Positions 36,525 to 45,225 of a stretch of DNA of 64,000 bases are shown piece after piece. How positions within the stretch are numbered: position 1 is the stretch's first letter; every line of letters begins with the position of its first letter. A program made the position numbers and the translations under genes. The DNA comes from Bacteroidetes bacterium UBA7674. GTDB lineage: Bacteria; Bacteroidota; Bacteroidia; Chitinophagales; Chitinophagaceae. The stretch is from NCBI GenBank assembly GCA_002483105.1, contig DLHG01000002.1, forward strand, positions 15,086 through 79,085, given 5' to 3'. The notes under the pieces were generated by a model. It was given only the letters and a program-made list of their open reading frames with translations, did no database searches and was not told where the DNA came from.

Positions 36525-37793
36525 CTAGTAATTTACAACCCTTGAGAAATAAGAATAACCATTAGGTGCTGAAAGACGTAGAATATAAATGCCCTGTGCC
36601 AACTCATTCAGCTTGAAAGATTGAAATGAATTGCCTGAATCAATAATAGTATTATCGGAAAATTGCTTTCTGCCATCTATGCTAAATAGTTCTACTGCAA
36701 CTGTTTCACCTTTTAGTTGGTTGTCAAATAGGATAGAGAGTGTGTTATTTGCTAAAGGATTAACTACTGTAGTGTTGTATGTAATACTATTGAAACTAGC
36801 TGTGCTGTTAGGGTCGTTAACTTGTATCTTATAGTCGGCTACTACGGGAAGGTGGTCCGACATTTCATACAATGCCTGTATTACGTTGGTCGGAGCTGAT
36901 GTATTAACAGGCATATCTATCAAGGCGTCGTTTAAATGCAGGCCGTCTTGTCCAACTGCTTTGTAAGTGCCCGGGATATATTTCATTCCTGCCACATCTG
37001 TCATGATGTAGTTAGAGACCAACTGAAAATCGAAGCGGTCATCCAGGCCGCCATTTACACCGCCATCTGATAGTTGTGCTGTTCTGGTAGCCTGTGTGTG
37101 GATAGCGGCGAAGCTGTTGTCTCCGTTCCAGTCGCCCGGCATATTAATGGGGTCGTATAGTTTTGCATTCGGGCTAACAGCATTGATGAGATTTTGATAA
37201 GCCTGCTCTGTGCTGGTGTATAAATTGAGGTCACCCATAAATATATAGTTTCCCTGTGTTCCGAGGCTATTCAGGTAGTTGACAACAGCCTGAGTTTCCT
37301 GGGCTCTTTGGGCTTCTTCCTGTGTGCCCTGGCTGGCTTTAAGATGTGCTATTATAACAGTCAGGAATACCGTGTCGTGTGGGACTGCAATGTTATCCTT
37401 GTAATATAGCTTGTATGCAATGATATCACGAAGATTGTGGTAGATCGATTGCTCGCTCTTCAGGCCAAATTTGTCAGTTCTCCAGAAAAGCATATTGGTT
37501 TGCACCTCGTTGTTGGAGTTAATATAACTACCTTTTGTCCAGCCGCTACCCAGCACAGTGGTCAACAGGTGTTGGGAATGGGCAGCGTTATTGTCTATTT
37601 CATTCGCTCCAATTATGTCAGGCTGAATGTGTTGCACTATGGTTGTAAGCCGCGGGTCTTTATATGAGTATTGATTGGCACTGTTTCCGTAGTTGAGCAG
37701 GTTGTACTGCATGATCCGGATAGTATCTGTTTGTGCCGATAATGAGCGTGATGTAAATAGGGCAAGTATAAAGATCCTTAAAACTAGCTTCAT
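36525..37793 (-). CDS. T9SS-secreted endonuclease/exonuclease/phosphatase
   Basis: The 422 residues comprise a signal peptide (VLRIFILALFTSRSLSA), an EEP domain (about 22-335) with RIMQYNLLNYGN, IIGANEIDN with the metal Glu, VIIAHLKAS with the catalytic His, FMGDLNLYTS and the final SDHLPVVADY, and then a type A T9SS tail (about 345-422; ILFDNQLKGE, LFSIDGRKQF, LAQGIYILRL). The tail sends the enzyme to the cell surface or medium, so it is the likely extracellular nuclease of this locus. It differs from its neighbour at 29554, which lacks the tail. Confidence 0.88.
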   Translation of the reverse strand: MKLVLRIFILALFTSRSLSAQTDTIRIMQYNLLNYGNSANQYSYKDPRLTTIVQHIQPDIIGANEIDNNAAHSQHLLTTVLGSGWTKGSYINSNNEVQTNMLFWRTDKFGLKSEQSIYHNLRDIIAYKLYYKDNIAVPHDTVFLTVIIAHLKASQGTQEEAQRAQETQAVVNYLNSLGTQGNYIFMGDLNLYTSTEQAYQNLINAVSPNAKLYDPINMPGDWNGDNSFAAIHTQATRTAQLSDGGVNGGLDDRFDFQLVSNYIMTDVAGMKYIPGTYKAVGQDGLHLNDALIDMPVNTSAPTNVIQALYEMSDHLPVVADYKIQVNDPNSTASFNSITYNTTVVNPLANNTLSILFDNQLKGETVAVELFSIDGRKQFSDNTIIDSGNSFQSFKLNELAQGIYILRLSAPNGYSYFSRVVNY

Positions 37794-37816
37794 GAATGTT
37801 ATTTAAAAATAAACGG

Positions 37817-37824
37817 CAAATTTA
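37817..37824 (-). promoter_or_regulatory. -7 box of the T9SS nuclease gene
   Basis: On the minus strand this reads TAAATTTG, an exact TAnnTTTG match 23 bases before the ATG at 37793. Confidence 0.45.
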
Positions 37825-38044
37825 GGCAGAAATAAAGCCCGTCTTTCTTTGGTAGCCAAAACTTAATATTAAATATACTGTTTTAATATCCTTTACACTT
37901 TCTTAATATTCACTACGGATATTACAACAGCTTACAATTTCTTCACGATTTCTTCTGATTTTGTTGACTTTAAACCGTCTTTTGACTGTTTTTTACTGCT
38001 GGCAGACAGACTTTCTTTGCACTTAAACAACGCTATGAAACGAA

Positions 38045-38959
38045 ATGAGTACACTAATGAATCTACCCGACAAGGTAGTATTAAGTGCTGAGCATATCGT
38101 AAAGCTGCTTCAGATAAAACGGGTAGGTAAATCCATAATCAGCAAACTCCATGAATTGTTACTAGCATCAACATTGGGTAGTATTACTGAGGATATTCTT
38201 TTTGATGCTTTAATGGATAACGCAGATGTGCTCTGTATTCCGGGGCTCACAAAAGCCGATATTTTTGAAGGCTTTGTAAAAGGTGAGATGCTATTGGCTG
38301 AGAGTGATAAAATGAACATCCGGATCATTTCCTATTTTGATAATGTATATCCTTCATCGTTGAGGCTAATAGAGTCGCCACCGCTTATTCTTAATCTGAT
38401 AGGAGATCCAAACCTTCTTACATTACCATCAATAGCATTGATAGGTACGAGAAAACCATCAAACTATGGTAAATTGATAGCAGGGCAATTGGCAGCATAC
38501 CTGATCGGCCGTAATTTGAGTCTTGTTACAGGCATAGAATCCGGTTGCAATAGTATTGGGGCAAAGGCTTGTGTAGAGGCGGGAGGTAAGCTTATAGCAG
38601 TATTACCCACTGGCTTGGATGCGATCAATAATAAGGACTACAAAAAGATAGCAGAGAGCATTATTGAGAATGATTGCTGCATTGTTTCTGAGTACATGCT
38701 GGGATCCAAAGATCTATCCTCCTTTCTGTCAAATAGAATGCGTCTTGTTACTGCGCTTGCCGAATCTGTTCTCGTCGTAGAAACAGATATAGATAGTGAA
38801 ACAATGAAGCTCGCTCACACTGCACAGATTTATAATAAAAAACTATTTGCTTTTGATCATCCTGAAGACAAACTCAATGATAAGTCGAGGGGAAATCAAT
38901 TGTTGATCAGCAGAGGTGATGCTATCAGTGTTAAGAATTACAGCGACATCTTGCTGTAA
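38045..38959 (+). CDS. Divergent DprA/Smf-like Rossmann-fold protein
   Basis: The 304 residues have an N-terminal helix-hairpin-helix-like part (LLQIKRVGKSIISKL) and a DprA-type Rossmann domain from about 125. The stretch IALIGTRKPSNYGK corresponds to 'vAIVGsRkaS.YG', and AGGKLIAVLPTGLD to 'aGGrTIAVlg.GlD'. Later LSNRMRLVTALAESVLVVET matches 'RNRiIaGLs.avlVvEa', but the usual 'SGlA.GID..AH' reads TGIESGCNSIGAK, and the C-terminal winged helix is absent. DprA loads RecA on incoming single-stranded DNA in transformation. This one may be a paralogue with another task. It is a lone gene. Confidence 0.75.
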   Translation: MSTLMNLPDKVVLSAEHIVKLLQIKRVGKSIISKLHELLLASTLGSITEDILFDALMDNADVLCIPGLTKADIFEGFVKGEMLLAESDKMNIRIISYFDNVYPSSLRLIESPPLILNLIGDPNLLTLPSIALIGTRKPSNYGKLIAGQLAAYLIGRNLSLVTGIESGCNSIGAKACVEAGGKLIAVLPTGLDAINNKDYKKIAESIIENDCCIVSEYMLGSKDLSSFLSNRMRLVTALAESVLVVETDIDSETMKLAHTAQIYNKKLFAFDHPEDKLNDKSRGNQLLISRGDAISVKNYSDILL

Positions 38960-39207
38960 TTTATTTTTTACGTACTACTTATAATTGTTAGTGGTTATCC
39001 GGAATTTACTAATTCCGGATTTATAGTGTTATGTCACGTTTGTTATTTTACATTATAGTAATGAGTTGCGGTTATTCACATGTTAAGTGTTAACATCAAC
39101 ATGTAAACTACGCTACCCACAACCGATATATTCATATCATTAAGTTCCTTTCATCTGTTGGTAACAACGTACCTGCAATTTTACGGTTCACTTTAAAAAG
39201 GGTATTT

Positions 39208-42200
39208 ATGAAAACAATGACAGGTACTTTTTCCCTGACGGGAACACTGGCCTCGGCCCGTGCATTACGAACGAAGGTGGCGAAGACGCGCAAGGCGCTT
39301 CTTAAGTCATCAAAACTTCTTGGTTGTATTACGGCTCTGGTATTGACTTTTACTTCACTTAATGTTTTTGCGGTTAGTATTCCGGGTGCAACCCTTACTA
39401 CTACAGCAGGTGCATTGACCAGCACAACAACCTGTGTGAACGGTTACTGGGCTCCGGGTTGGACAGGTACTCCTGTAAAATTCTGGAAATGGCAGGTAAG
39501 TACTACAGGTTATCAGAACATCGTGTTCGCTACTCCAACAAGTTCTTCTGCTACCGGTCCGCACAGCGCACAATTTCAATGGAGTATAGATAACGTTAAC
39601 TGGAATGCTATGACCACCTTAACCTGGTCCGGTACGGGTTGTACCGGAACCGGTAATTTGTCTCTGCCATCAGGTGTTGACAACCAGGCTACTGTGTATG
39701 TAAGGGCATTAATGACAGGTGCATCTGCTTCAGGTGGTACCAGCCGCATGAGTATCCAGGCTTTCTCCGGTGATCTGATACCAGCTGCTTGTACAGGTAC
39801 GCCAACTGCGGGTTCTATCTCGGGTGCTACTGCATTTTGTGGTTCAGGTTCTACAACCCTTAATTTAACAGGCGCTACAGCCGGTGTTGGTATTTCTTAC
39901 CAATGGCAGAGCTCTCCTGCAGGTGCAGGTACTTGGTCTAATGTGGGTACCAGCAGTACTACCTATAATACAGGTACTGTTTCTGCCTCTACTGACTACA
40001 GGGTACAAGTTACTTGCAGCACCGGTCCTACTACTTCTACTACTGCAACTGCTACTATTACTGTAAATGCTTTGCCAACTGTTGGTACATTATCATTTGC
40101 AAGTGGTTCTAATCCATTTACAGTGGGTGATGTGATTGACATTGACCCAAGTGTTTCGGGTGGTACATTCCTGAGCAACAACACAAATGCATATGATATT
40201 GACCCTACTTCAGGTGTTGGTAATGCTGACTTTGGTGGTACAGCTGTTGTTACTTATACAATTGTAGATGGCATTACTCTTTGCTCTAACTCTGTAACTC
40301 AGAATGTTGACATCGTATGGCCAAACACACTTGCTCTGTATGCAGGTATTAATGGTACAAGCACTAGCGTTATACCAGGCGAGCCTGATGTTGTAGTAAA
40401 TCCGTTAACTGCTACAGGTTTCGGTAGCAATTCTCCATGTGGTTCAGGCGGCTTAAGCGGTCTTACAGTGAATACTTCTGTTACATCTTTTGCTAATGGA
40501 AATCCCCATGTATCTTATAAAATCAGCCCTACTACAGGTAATGCGTTGAATGTATTCCAGATACATGCAAGAGCCAGGGTATCAGGTACAGGTCCTACCA
40601 AAGCAAGACTGGCATACAGCTTCGATGGTATTAACTGGATTCCTGATGGTGAAGTGAACCTGACAAGCGGTAGCTGCGGTGCCAGCGCTAATAACTGGTA
40701 TTGGACAGTAGGTGGTCCAACTATCACTGGTATCACAGGTGATTTCTATGTAGGTATCTTCCCTTATGCTTCTGGTTCTAATTCAGGTGTTTTCCAGGTG
40801 AATACACTTGAAGTTTATGGTGAGGTTTCATCTGATGATCCTTGCTCAGGCGGTACTTTAGATGATGGTAACCTGATCTCTTTATCTAATACTTCTATCT
40901 GTGGTGGCAGCGGTTCAAGGACCCTTGAATTCCAACATGATGGCGGTGTAGGTATCAGCTATCAGTATGAGTTCTCTACTGACGGTGGTGTTAACTGGAA
41001 CCCGACTTCAGCTGCAGATACTAATGTATTCTTCAATACGGGTACTATCACTACTACGACGATGTATCGTGTTATAGTAACATGTGCTTTCGGTGGTAGC
41101 ATAGCAAGTGCTCCTATTACTATTACTGTAACTCCTGCTCAGCCTCATGACGCGGTAGACCCTGCATCAACAGTTTATTTTGTAGGCGGTACTCAGGATT
41201 TTACTACAGTATTCACTAACACAGGCCTTACTCCGGACTCAGTTAAATGGGTGAGCAATTATGTGACTACAGCAAACGTAGATGCTTCAGGTGTTGTTGC
41301 TAATTTCAACTTCCCTGCTAATGATGTAAGGATCACACGTGTGAAATACAATGGTGGTTGTGCTACAGCTACTACAGATACTTTCGATATCGTTCATGAG
41401 TGTGCTATTGCGTACTACTTGGGTGAGAATGGCACTAGCGTAGATGTTACAGATGTACAAAACGTTACTTCTACTAACGTAGCAAGCACAGGCTTCGGTA
41501 CAGGTGCTAATTGCTCAAGCGGTGGTAAATCAGGTATGAATACAGCTCCGGCTTCATTCAGCACTTCAGGCGCTCACGTTTCTTACGAGGTGCTGAACAA
41601 TGATGATGTTATGGGTGTAGGTGGCTTAAGCGCTACAGTTCGTATTTCAAGTACAGGCCCTGTGTATGCACGTTTGGCTTACAGGGTTCATGATGGTTTA
41701 GCGTGGGGTAACTGGATAGATGAAGGTGCTGATCATGAGATCACTCCCGACGATTGCGGTTACAGCAACGACGAAATTTTCTGGTGTGAAGCCGGTACTG
41801 ATGCAGTTGGCCTGCCTGTACTTACTAATGGTCAGAAAATTGAAGTAGCTGTATTCCCTCACAGCCCGAGTGCATCAGGTGGTACATTCCAACTGAACAG
41901 CATGACAGTTTGTGGCAGGGTTGCTCCTTTCTGCGGAGAGTTGCAAAGCAATGCTATCCTGGATGCAGGTAATGCAGACGTAGATGGTACAGTGTTACCA
42001 AACGGTGTTAATCCGCTACACCTGAATGGTGTTGCTCCAACTGAAACATATTGGGGTACTATAGGTATCGCACCGGGCGAAGGTTATTTCGGTTGTGGTT
42101 CTACAGGTAACAATACCGGTGATTTCAATGTAGTTAGTCCTTTATGTGAAGGAGTTGTTGTTGCTGCCGGCTACAGGGGTGCGGGTTCTTGCTTTGATTA

Positions 42201-42495
42201 CATCACTGCAACTGTTATCCTTGAAGAGTCTTGCGGTAAATCTGCTACAGGTGTGAACAACATCGGTAAAGTTTCAAATGTTTCTTTCTATCCTAATCCG
42301 GCTACCGCTATAGTAAACGTTGTTGCGCAAGAAGCAGTAAACGTTTCGGTTATATCTGTAGATGGAAAATTACTGATAGATCAAAATGATGCTAAGACTA
42401 TCAATATTAGCAACCTGGCGAATGGTATTTACTTCATTAAGGCTTATGACGCTCAGAACAATCTGCTGAAAACAGAGAAGTTGATCAAGCAATAA
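39208..42495 (+). CDS. Large T9SS type A surface protein with long signal region
   Basis: The 1095 residues have an unusually long, Lys/Arg-rich N-terminal region before the hydrophobic stretch (CITALVLTFTSLNVFA at about 39-54), resembling extended signal peptides of large exported proteins. The body contains three copies, one degenerate, of the module shared with the 2482- and 1532-residue proteins (near 39380-39790, 40325-40835 and 41405-41930). Two Ig-like units of the form 'G..ISYQWQSS..G..W' and 'GISYQYEFSTDGGVNW' lie between them. The type A T9SS tail occupies about 1015-1095 (VSFYPNPATAIVNVV, GKLLIDQ, LANGIYFIKAY). No enzyme motif is seen, so a surface or adhesive role is likely. Confidence 0.87.
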   Translation: MKTMTGTFSLTGTLASARALRTKVAKTRKALLKSSKLLGCITALVLTFTSLNVFAVSIPGATLTTTAGALTSTTTCVNGYWAPGWTGTPVKFWKWQVSTTGYQNIVFATPTSSSATGPHSAQFQWSIDNVNWNAMTTLTWSGTGCTGTGNLSLPSGVDNQATVYVRALMTGASASGGTSRMSIQAFSGDLIPAACTGTPTAGSISGATAFCGSGSTTLNLTGATAGVGISYQWQSSPAGAGTWSNVGTSSTTYNTGTVSASTDYRVQVTCSTGPTTSTTATATITVNALPTVGTLSFASGSNPFTVGDVIDIDPSVSGGTFLSNNTNAYDIDPTSGVGNADFGGTAVVTYTIVDGITLCSNSVTQNVDIVWPNTLALYAGINGTSTSVIPGEPDVVVNPLTATGFGSNSPCGSGGLSGLTVNTSVTSFANGNPHVSYKISPTTGNALNVFQIHARARVSGTGPTKARLAYSFDGINWIPDGEVNLTSGSCGASANNWYWTVGGPTITGITGDFYVGIFPYASGSNSGVFQVNTLEVYGEVSSDDPCSGGTLDDGNLISLSNTSICGGSGSRTLEFQHDGGVGISYQYEFSTDGGVNWNPTSAADTNVFFNTGTITTTTMYRVIVTCAFGGSIASAPITITVTPAQPHDAVDPASTVYFVGGTQDFTTVFTNTGLTPDSVKWVSNYVTTANVDASGVVANFNFPANDVRITRVKYNGGCATATTDTFDIVHECAIAYYLGENGTSVDVTDVQNVTSTNVASTGFGTGANCSSGGKSGMNTAPASFSTSGAHVSYEVLNNDDVMGVGGLSATVRISSTGPVYARLAYRVHDGLAWGNWIDEGADHEITPDDCGYSNDEIFWCEAGTDAVGLPVLTNGQKIEVAVFPHSPSASGGTFQLNSMTVCGRVAPFCGELQSNAILDAGNADVDGTVLPNGVNPLHLNGVAPTETYWGTIGIAPGEGYFGCGSTGNNTGDFNVVSPLCEGVVVAAGYRGAGSCFDYITATVILEESCGKSATGVNNIGKVSNVSFYPNPATAIVNVVAQEAVNVSVISVDGKLLIDQNDAKTINISNLANGIYFIKAYDAQNNLLKTEKLIKQ

Positions 42496-42513
42496 GGCCT
42501 TACAGGTTAATGT

Positions 42514-42547
42514 AAAGGAGCTGCCTCATTGAGGCAGCTCCTTTTTT
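42514..42547 (+). terminator. Strong Rho-independent terminator
   Basis: AAAGGAGCTGCCTCA pairs with GAGGCAGCTCCTTT and is followed by T residues. It isolates the surface-protein gene from the replication-type module downstream. Confidence 0.9.
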
Positions 42548-42562
42548 GTGTGACATACCCGT

Positions 42563-42595
42563 TGTGGATAAAAAGCCTGCCAAAAGCTATCCACA
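42563..42595. promoter_or_regulatory. Inverted pair of DnaA-box-like sites
   Basis: TGTGGATAA (exact reverse complement of the DnaA box TTATCCACA) at 42563-42571 and CTATCCACA (8 of 9) at 42587-42595 face each other, making an 8-bp inverted repeat with a 17-base loop. They lie 140 bases before a replicative-helicase-like gene. A role in replication start of an integrated element is inference. Confidence 0.45.
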
Positions 42596-42734
42596 TTTGC
42601 TCGAAGTATTTAATACTGTTAGTACTTTTACAATGCGTTCGGAATGAATACCTAGAAAACCATTTTCCCTTCTTAAGTACGACGCACCTCACCGGAGCTC
42701 CGAGGTTATTTTTTATCTACAAACCTTAATTTTT

Positions 42735-43754
42735 ATGACAGTCGATCAACTAGACGGCCAGGCGCAGCAACAGCGCGAGAAACTCAACGCGGAGAACAAC
42801 AAAAGCCAGTTCTTCAAAATTCAGAATGCTAATCATTGGATGAAAGAAGCCCGCAACACCGTGGCGCCCGATATGCTCTTTGGTGAGCTGTGGTATGAGG
42901 GTGAACTCTGCATCATGTTCGCCGATACCAACCTGGGTAAAAGTATCCTTGCCGTGCAACTGGCAGATAGCATCAGCAGTGGCAAGGCCATCAACGGGTT
43001 TAAGCTGGAGGCCAAACCGCAAAGAGTGCTTTATTTCGATTTTGAATTGACCATGAAGCAATTCCAGGCGAGATACTCCAACAATTACGAAGACGAATAT
43101 CAATTCTCTCCCTTGCTGGACCGCGCCGCCATTAATCCTGATATGGTGATACCCGATTGCTTCGACAGCTTCGAGGATTACCTGTACTTCTCCCTGGAGA
43201 AAAGCATCACCCAGCACGAAGCAAAGGTGCTGATAATAGACAACATCACCTACCTGCGCAATGAAGCAGAGCGCGCCAAAGATGCACTGCCACTGATGAA
43301 AGAGCTAAAGACCCTGAAAGACAAATACAAGGTCTCCATTATGGCACTGGCGCATACGCCTAAGCGCGACATCTCAAAACCCATCACAGAGAATGACCTG
43401 GGCGGCAGTAAGATGCTGATGAACTTCTGCGACAGCGCATTTGCCATAGGTCGCAGCAACAAGGACCCGCACATCCGCTATGTAAAACAGATAAAGCAGC
43501 GCAATACGGAGCAGGTATATGGCGCGGGCAACGTTCCCGTCTTTATCATCGAGAAGCTGGCTAATTTCCTTCAGTTCAAGCACCAGGGCTTTGCCAGTGA
43601 GTACCAGCACCTGAAGCAGGAGACAGAACCAATATCTCAGCACGTTATCGACAAGATTTATGAGCTGCACGACAAAGGGTTGAGCCAGCATAAGATCGCC
43701 AAGGAGTTGGATGTTTCTGCTGCATCAGTAAATAAATACCTCAAAAGAAGATAA
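42735..43754 (+). CDS. RecA-like hexameric helicase/ATPase (RepA-like, AAA_25) with C-terminal HTH
   Basis: The 339 residues carry a RepA/KaiC-type ATPase domain (about 45-265): a Walker A in the variant form ADTNLGKS (first Gly is Ala), LYFDFELTMKQF, and a Walker B KVLIIDNITYL. The NDLGGSKMLMNFCDSAFAIGRS segment is typical of plasmid RepA and phage-type helicase loaders. The last ~40 residues form a helix-turn-helix (LSQHKIAKELDVSAASVNKYLK), which would allow sequence-specific DNA binding. Such genes sit beside DUF6371/primase genes in Bacteroidota mobile elements. Upstream are DnaA-box-like sites and downstream an inverted-repeat/iteron-like region, so it is probably the replication protein of an integrated element. 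Confidence 0.82.
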   Translation: MTVDQLDGQAQQQREKLNAENNKSQFFKIQNANHWMKEARNTVAPDMLFGELWYEGELCIMFADTNLGKSILAVQLADSISSGKAINGFKLEAKPQRVLYFDFELTMKQFQARYSNNYEDEYQFSPLLDRAAINPDMVIPDCFDSFEDYLYFSLEKSITQHEAKVLIIDNITYLRNEAERAKDALPLMKELKTLKDKYKVSIMALAHTPKRDISKPITENDLGGSKMLMNFCDSAFAIGRSNKDPHIRYVKQIKQRNTEQVYGAGNVPVFIIEKLANFLQFKHQGFASEYQHLKQETEPISQHVIDKIYELHDKGLSQHKIAKELDVSAASVNKYLKRR

Positions 43755-43782
43755 CGTTCGGAGCGTTTGCTCACTTCGCTTC

Positions 43783-43897
43783 TCAGGGGTGAACGAACGA
43801 ACATCTATCAGTAACTAATGCTATAACTAATACTATTAGTATAAGTAATAGTATAAGTAATGCTTACAATAATTACCTACCGTTCGTTCACCCCTGA
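43783..43897. repeat. 17-bp inverted repeat enclosing 12-bp AT-rich tandem repeats
   Basis: TCAGGGGTGAACGAACG (43783-43799) is perfectly inverted at 43881-43897. Inside the 81-base loop are two perfect tandem copies of AGTATAAGTAAT (43838-43849, 43850-43861), two near copies of TAACTAATRCTA (43812-43823, 43824-43835) and an imperfect palindrome ACTAATACTATTAGT (43826-43840). The layout resembles an iteron-bearing origin or a site for the helicase's helix-turn-helix. Function is inferred from structure and position only. Confidence 0.65.
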
Positions 43898-43937
43898 CAA
43901 GCAACAAAGGTGAACACTGCGAACAAAATAAACCCAC

Positions 43938-44838
43938 ATGAGATACTACCGATACACACTGGAGCCTTACAAAGGCCCGAGGAGCCGCTACAGGTGTCCG
44001 CAATGTAATAACAGGCAAAAAAGCGTTTTCCCGCTACATAGACACAGAAACAGGCATGCACCTTGGTGCCCACGTAGGCCGGTGTGCCCGGCAGGATAAG
44101 TGTACCTACCACTTCACCCCCAAACAATTCTTTGATGAAAAAGGACAGCCACCCGTCGCGCGTAAGAAGCCCGGTAAGATACTATACGAGCAAGGCTGTA
44201 TAGCAACAGCCGATTGGCAGAACACGTTGCGTTGCTATAACCAAAACAACTTTGTGCTGCACCTGGCGCATCTGCTGGGCAAGGCGGGCGTAGAGGCAGC
44301 TAAGCGCTACCATGTAGGCACGTCCCGGCACTGGCAGGGAGCCACGATCTTCTGGCAACTGGACGCAAGAGGTATTTGCCGCACGGGAAAAATTATGCTC
44401 TTTGACGAGACAACCTGTAAGCGTGTGAAAGAACCCTTCAATCACATCTGCTGGGTACACTCGCTGAAGGATAAATTGAAACAACCTCTTTATCCAGACT
44501 ATCACCTGAAGCAATGCCTCTTTGGCGAACACCTGCTGACACCGGAGGTACGGGATGTAGCCCTGGTGGAAAGTGAGAAGACGGCTATCATCGCCTCACA
44601 CTTCTACCAGGACAAAATATGGTTAGCCACAGGCGGCAAAGAGGGTCTGACCAAAGAACGTTGCGGCATCCTCCGCGATAAGAATGTATTCATCTACCCC
44701 GATGTCGGTTCTGAAGATAAATGGGCCGAGGCAGCCAAGCAGCTGTTCCCGTCGCATAGCATCATGCCGCTGCATGATGAGGAGAGTGGGGTGGATATTG
44801 CGGATGTGTTGTGTAGGAGGGTAAATACCGTCGTTTGA
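43938..44838 (+). pseudogene. DUF6371/toprim-like primase gene, frameshifted at an A6 run
   Basis: Two overlapping frames make up one protein of about 299 residues. The first, from ATG 43938, encodes YRYTLEPYKGP and a zinc-finger half (YRCPQCNN). The second continues with FSRYIDTETG...VGRCARQDKC, a second Cys pair, and a C-terminal half typical of DUF6371 and toprim-like primases (VALVESEKTAIIAS, WLATGGKEGL, VFIYPDVGSEDKW). Removing one A from the six at 44017-44022 joins the frames cleanly. The cause could be a sequencing error, a real inactivating mutation or slippage. Taken alone, the downstream frame opens at 44056. It belongs with the helicase gene as a replication module. Confidence 0.75.
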
Positions 44839-44865
44839 CGGTTGTTTTGTTTTACAGATTTCAGT

Positions 44866-45147
44866 ATGTTTAGAAAAAACATGAAATTAAGAGTTGTAAT
44901 TTTCCCGTACAGCAATGAAGGCGATTTAAATTCTGGTATAAGAAATGCCAGATTTGAACAAAGTGACAATGCTGACGATGAATGGACTAGCGAAGATTTT
45001 GACAACAAATTAGATTATTTCGTGGGTTACGATGAAGACAAGTTTCCTGAAAATCCTTACCTATTGTTTATTGAGGGTGCTAATTATTATCTGATTAATA
45101 GTTCTGATAAGAAAGCTAAACTCTTAGAACTTATTAAGGCAAAATAG
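44866..45147 (+). CDS. Small hypothetical protein upstream of the HEPN-like gene
   Basis: 93 residues from ATG 44866, or 88 from ATG 44881 (MKLRVVIFPYSNEGD), which I cannot separate. It is acidic (DNADDEWTSEDFDNK), soluble and of no family known to me. The frame closes 28 bases after the DUF6371 stop and 78 bases before the HEPN-like gene. Like that gene it is AT-rich compared with the helicase and primase genes. Size and position allow an antitoxin or accessory role for the neighbour, but nothing in the sequence shows it. Confidence 0.6.
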   Translation: MFRKNMKLRVVIFPYSNEGDLNSGIRNARFEQSDNADDEWTSEDFDNKLDYFVGYDEDKFPENPYLLFIEGANYYLINSSDKKAKLLELIKAK

Positions 45148-45225
45148 TTTAGATGTTCACCTCTTGATGCATATATTGAATATTTATTTTGCCCACACAC
45201 AGGTAATCTCTTTTGACTACAAAAA

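Noticed and set aside
42563..42595. Chromosomal origin (oriC)
   Set aside because: Only two DnaA-box-like sites and no dnaA, dnaN or gyrB nearby; a local element origin is the more modest reading.
42735..44838. Base composition as proof of transfer for the helicase and primase-like genes
   Set aside because: They look GC-richer than the adjacent adhesin genes (for example 30 of 60 bases at 43201-43260 against 22 of 60 at 45241-45300), but the core genes from 46.9 kb on look similarly GC-rich, so composition alone does not mark them as foreign.
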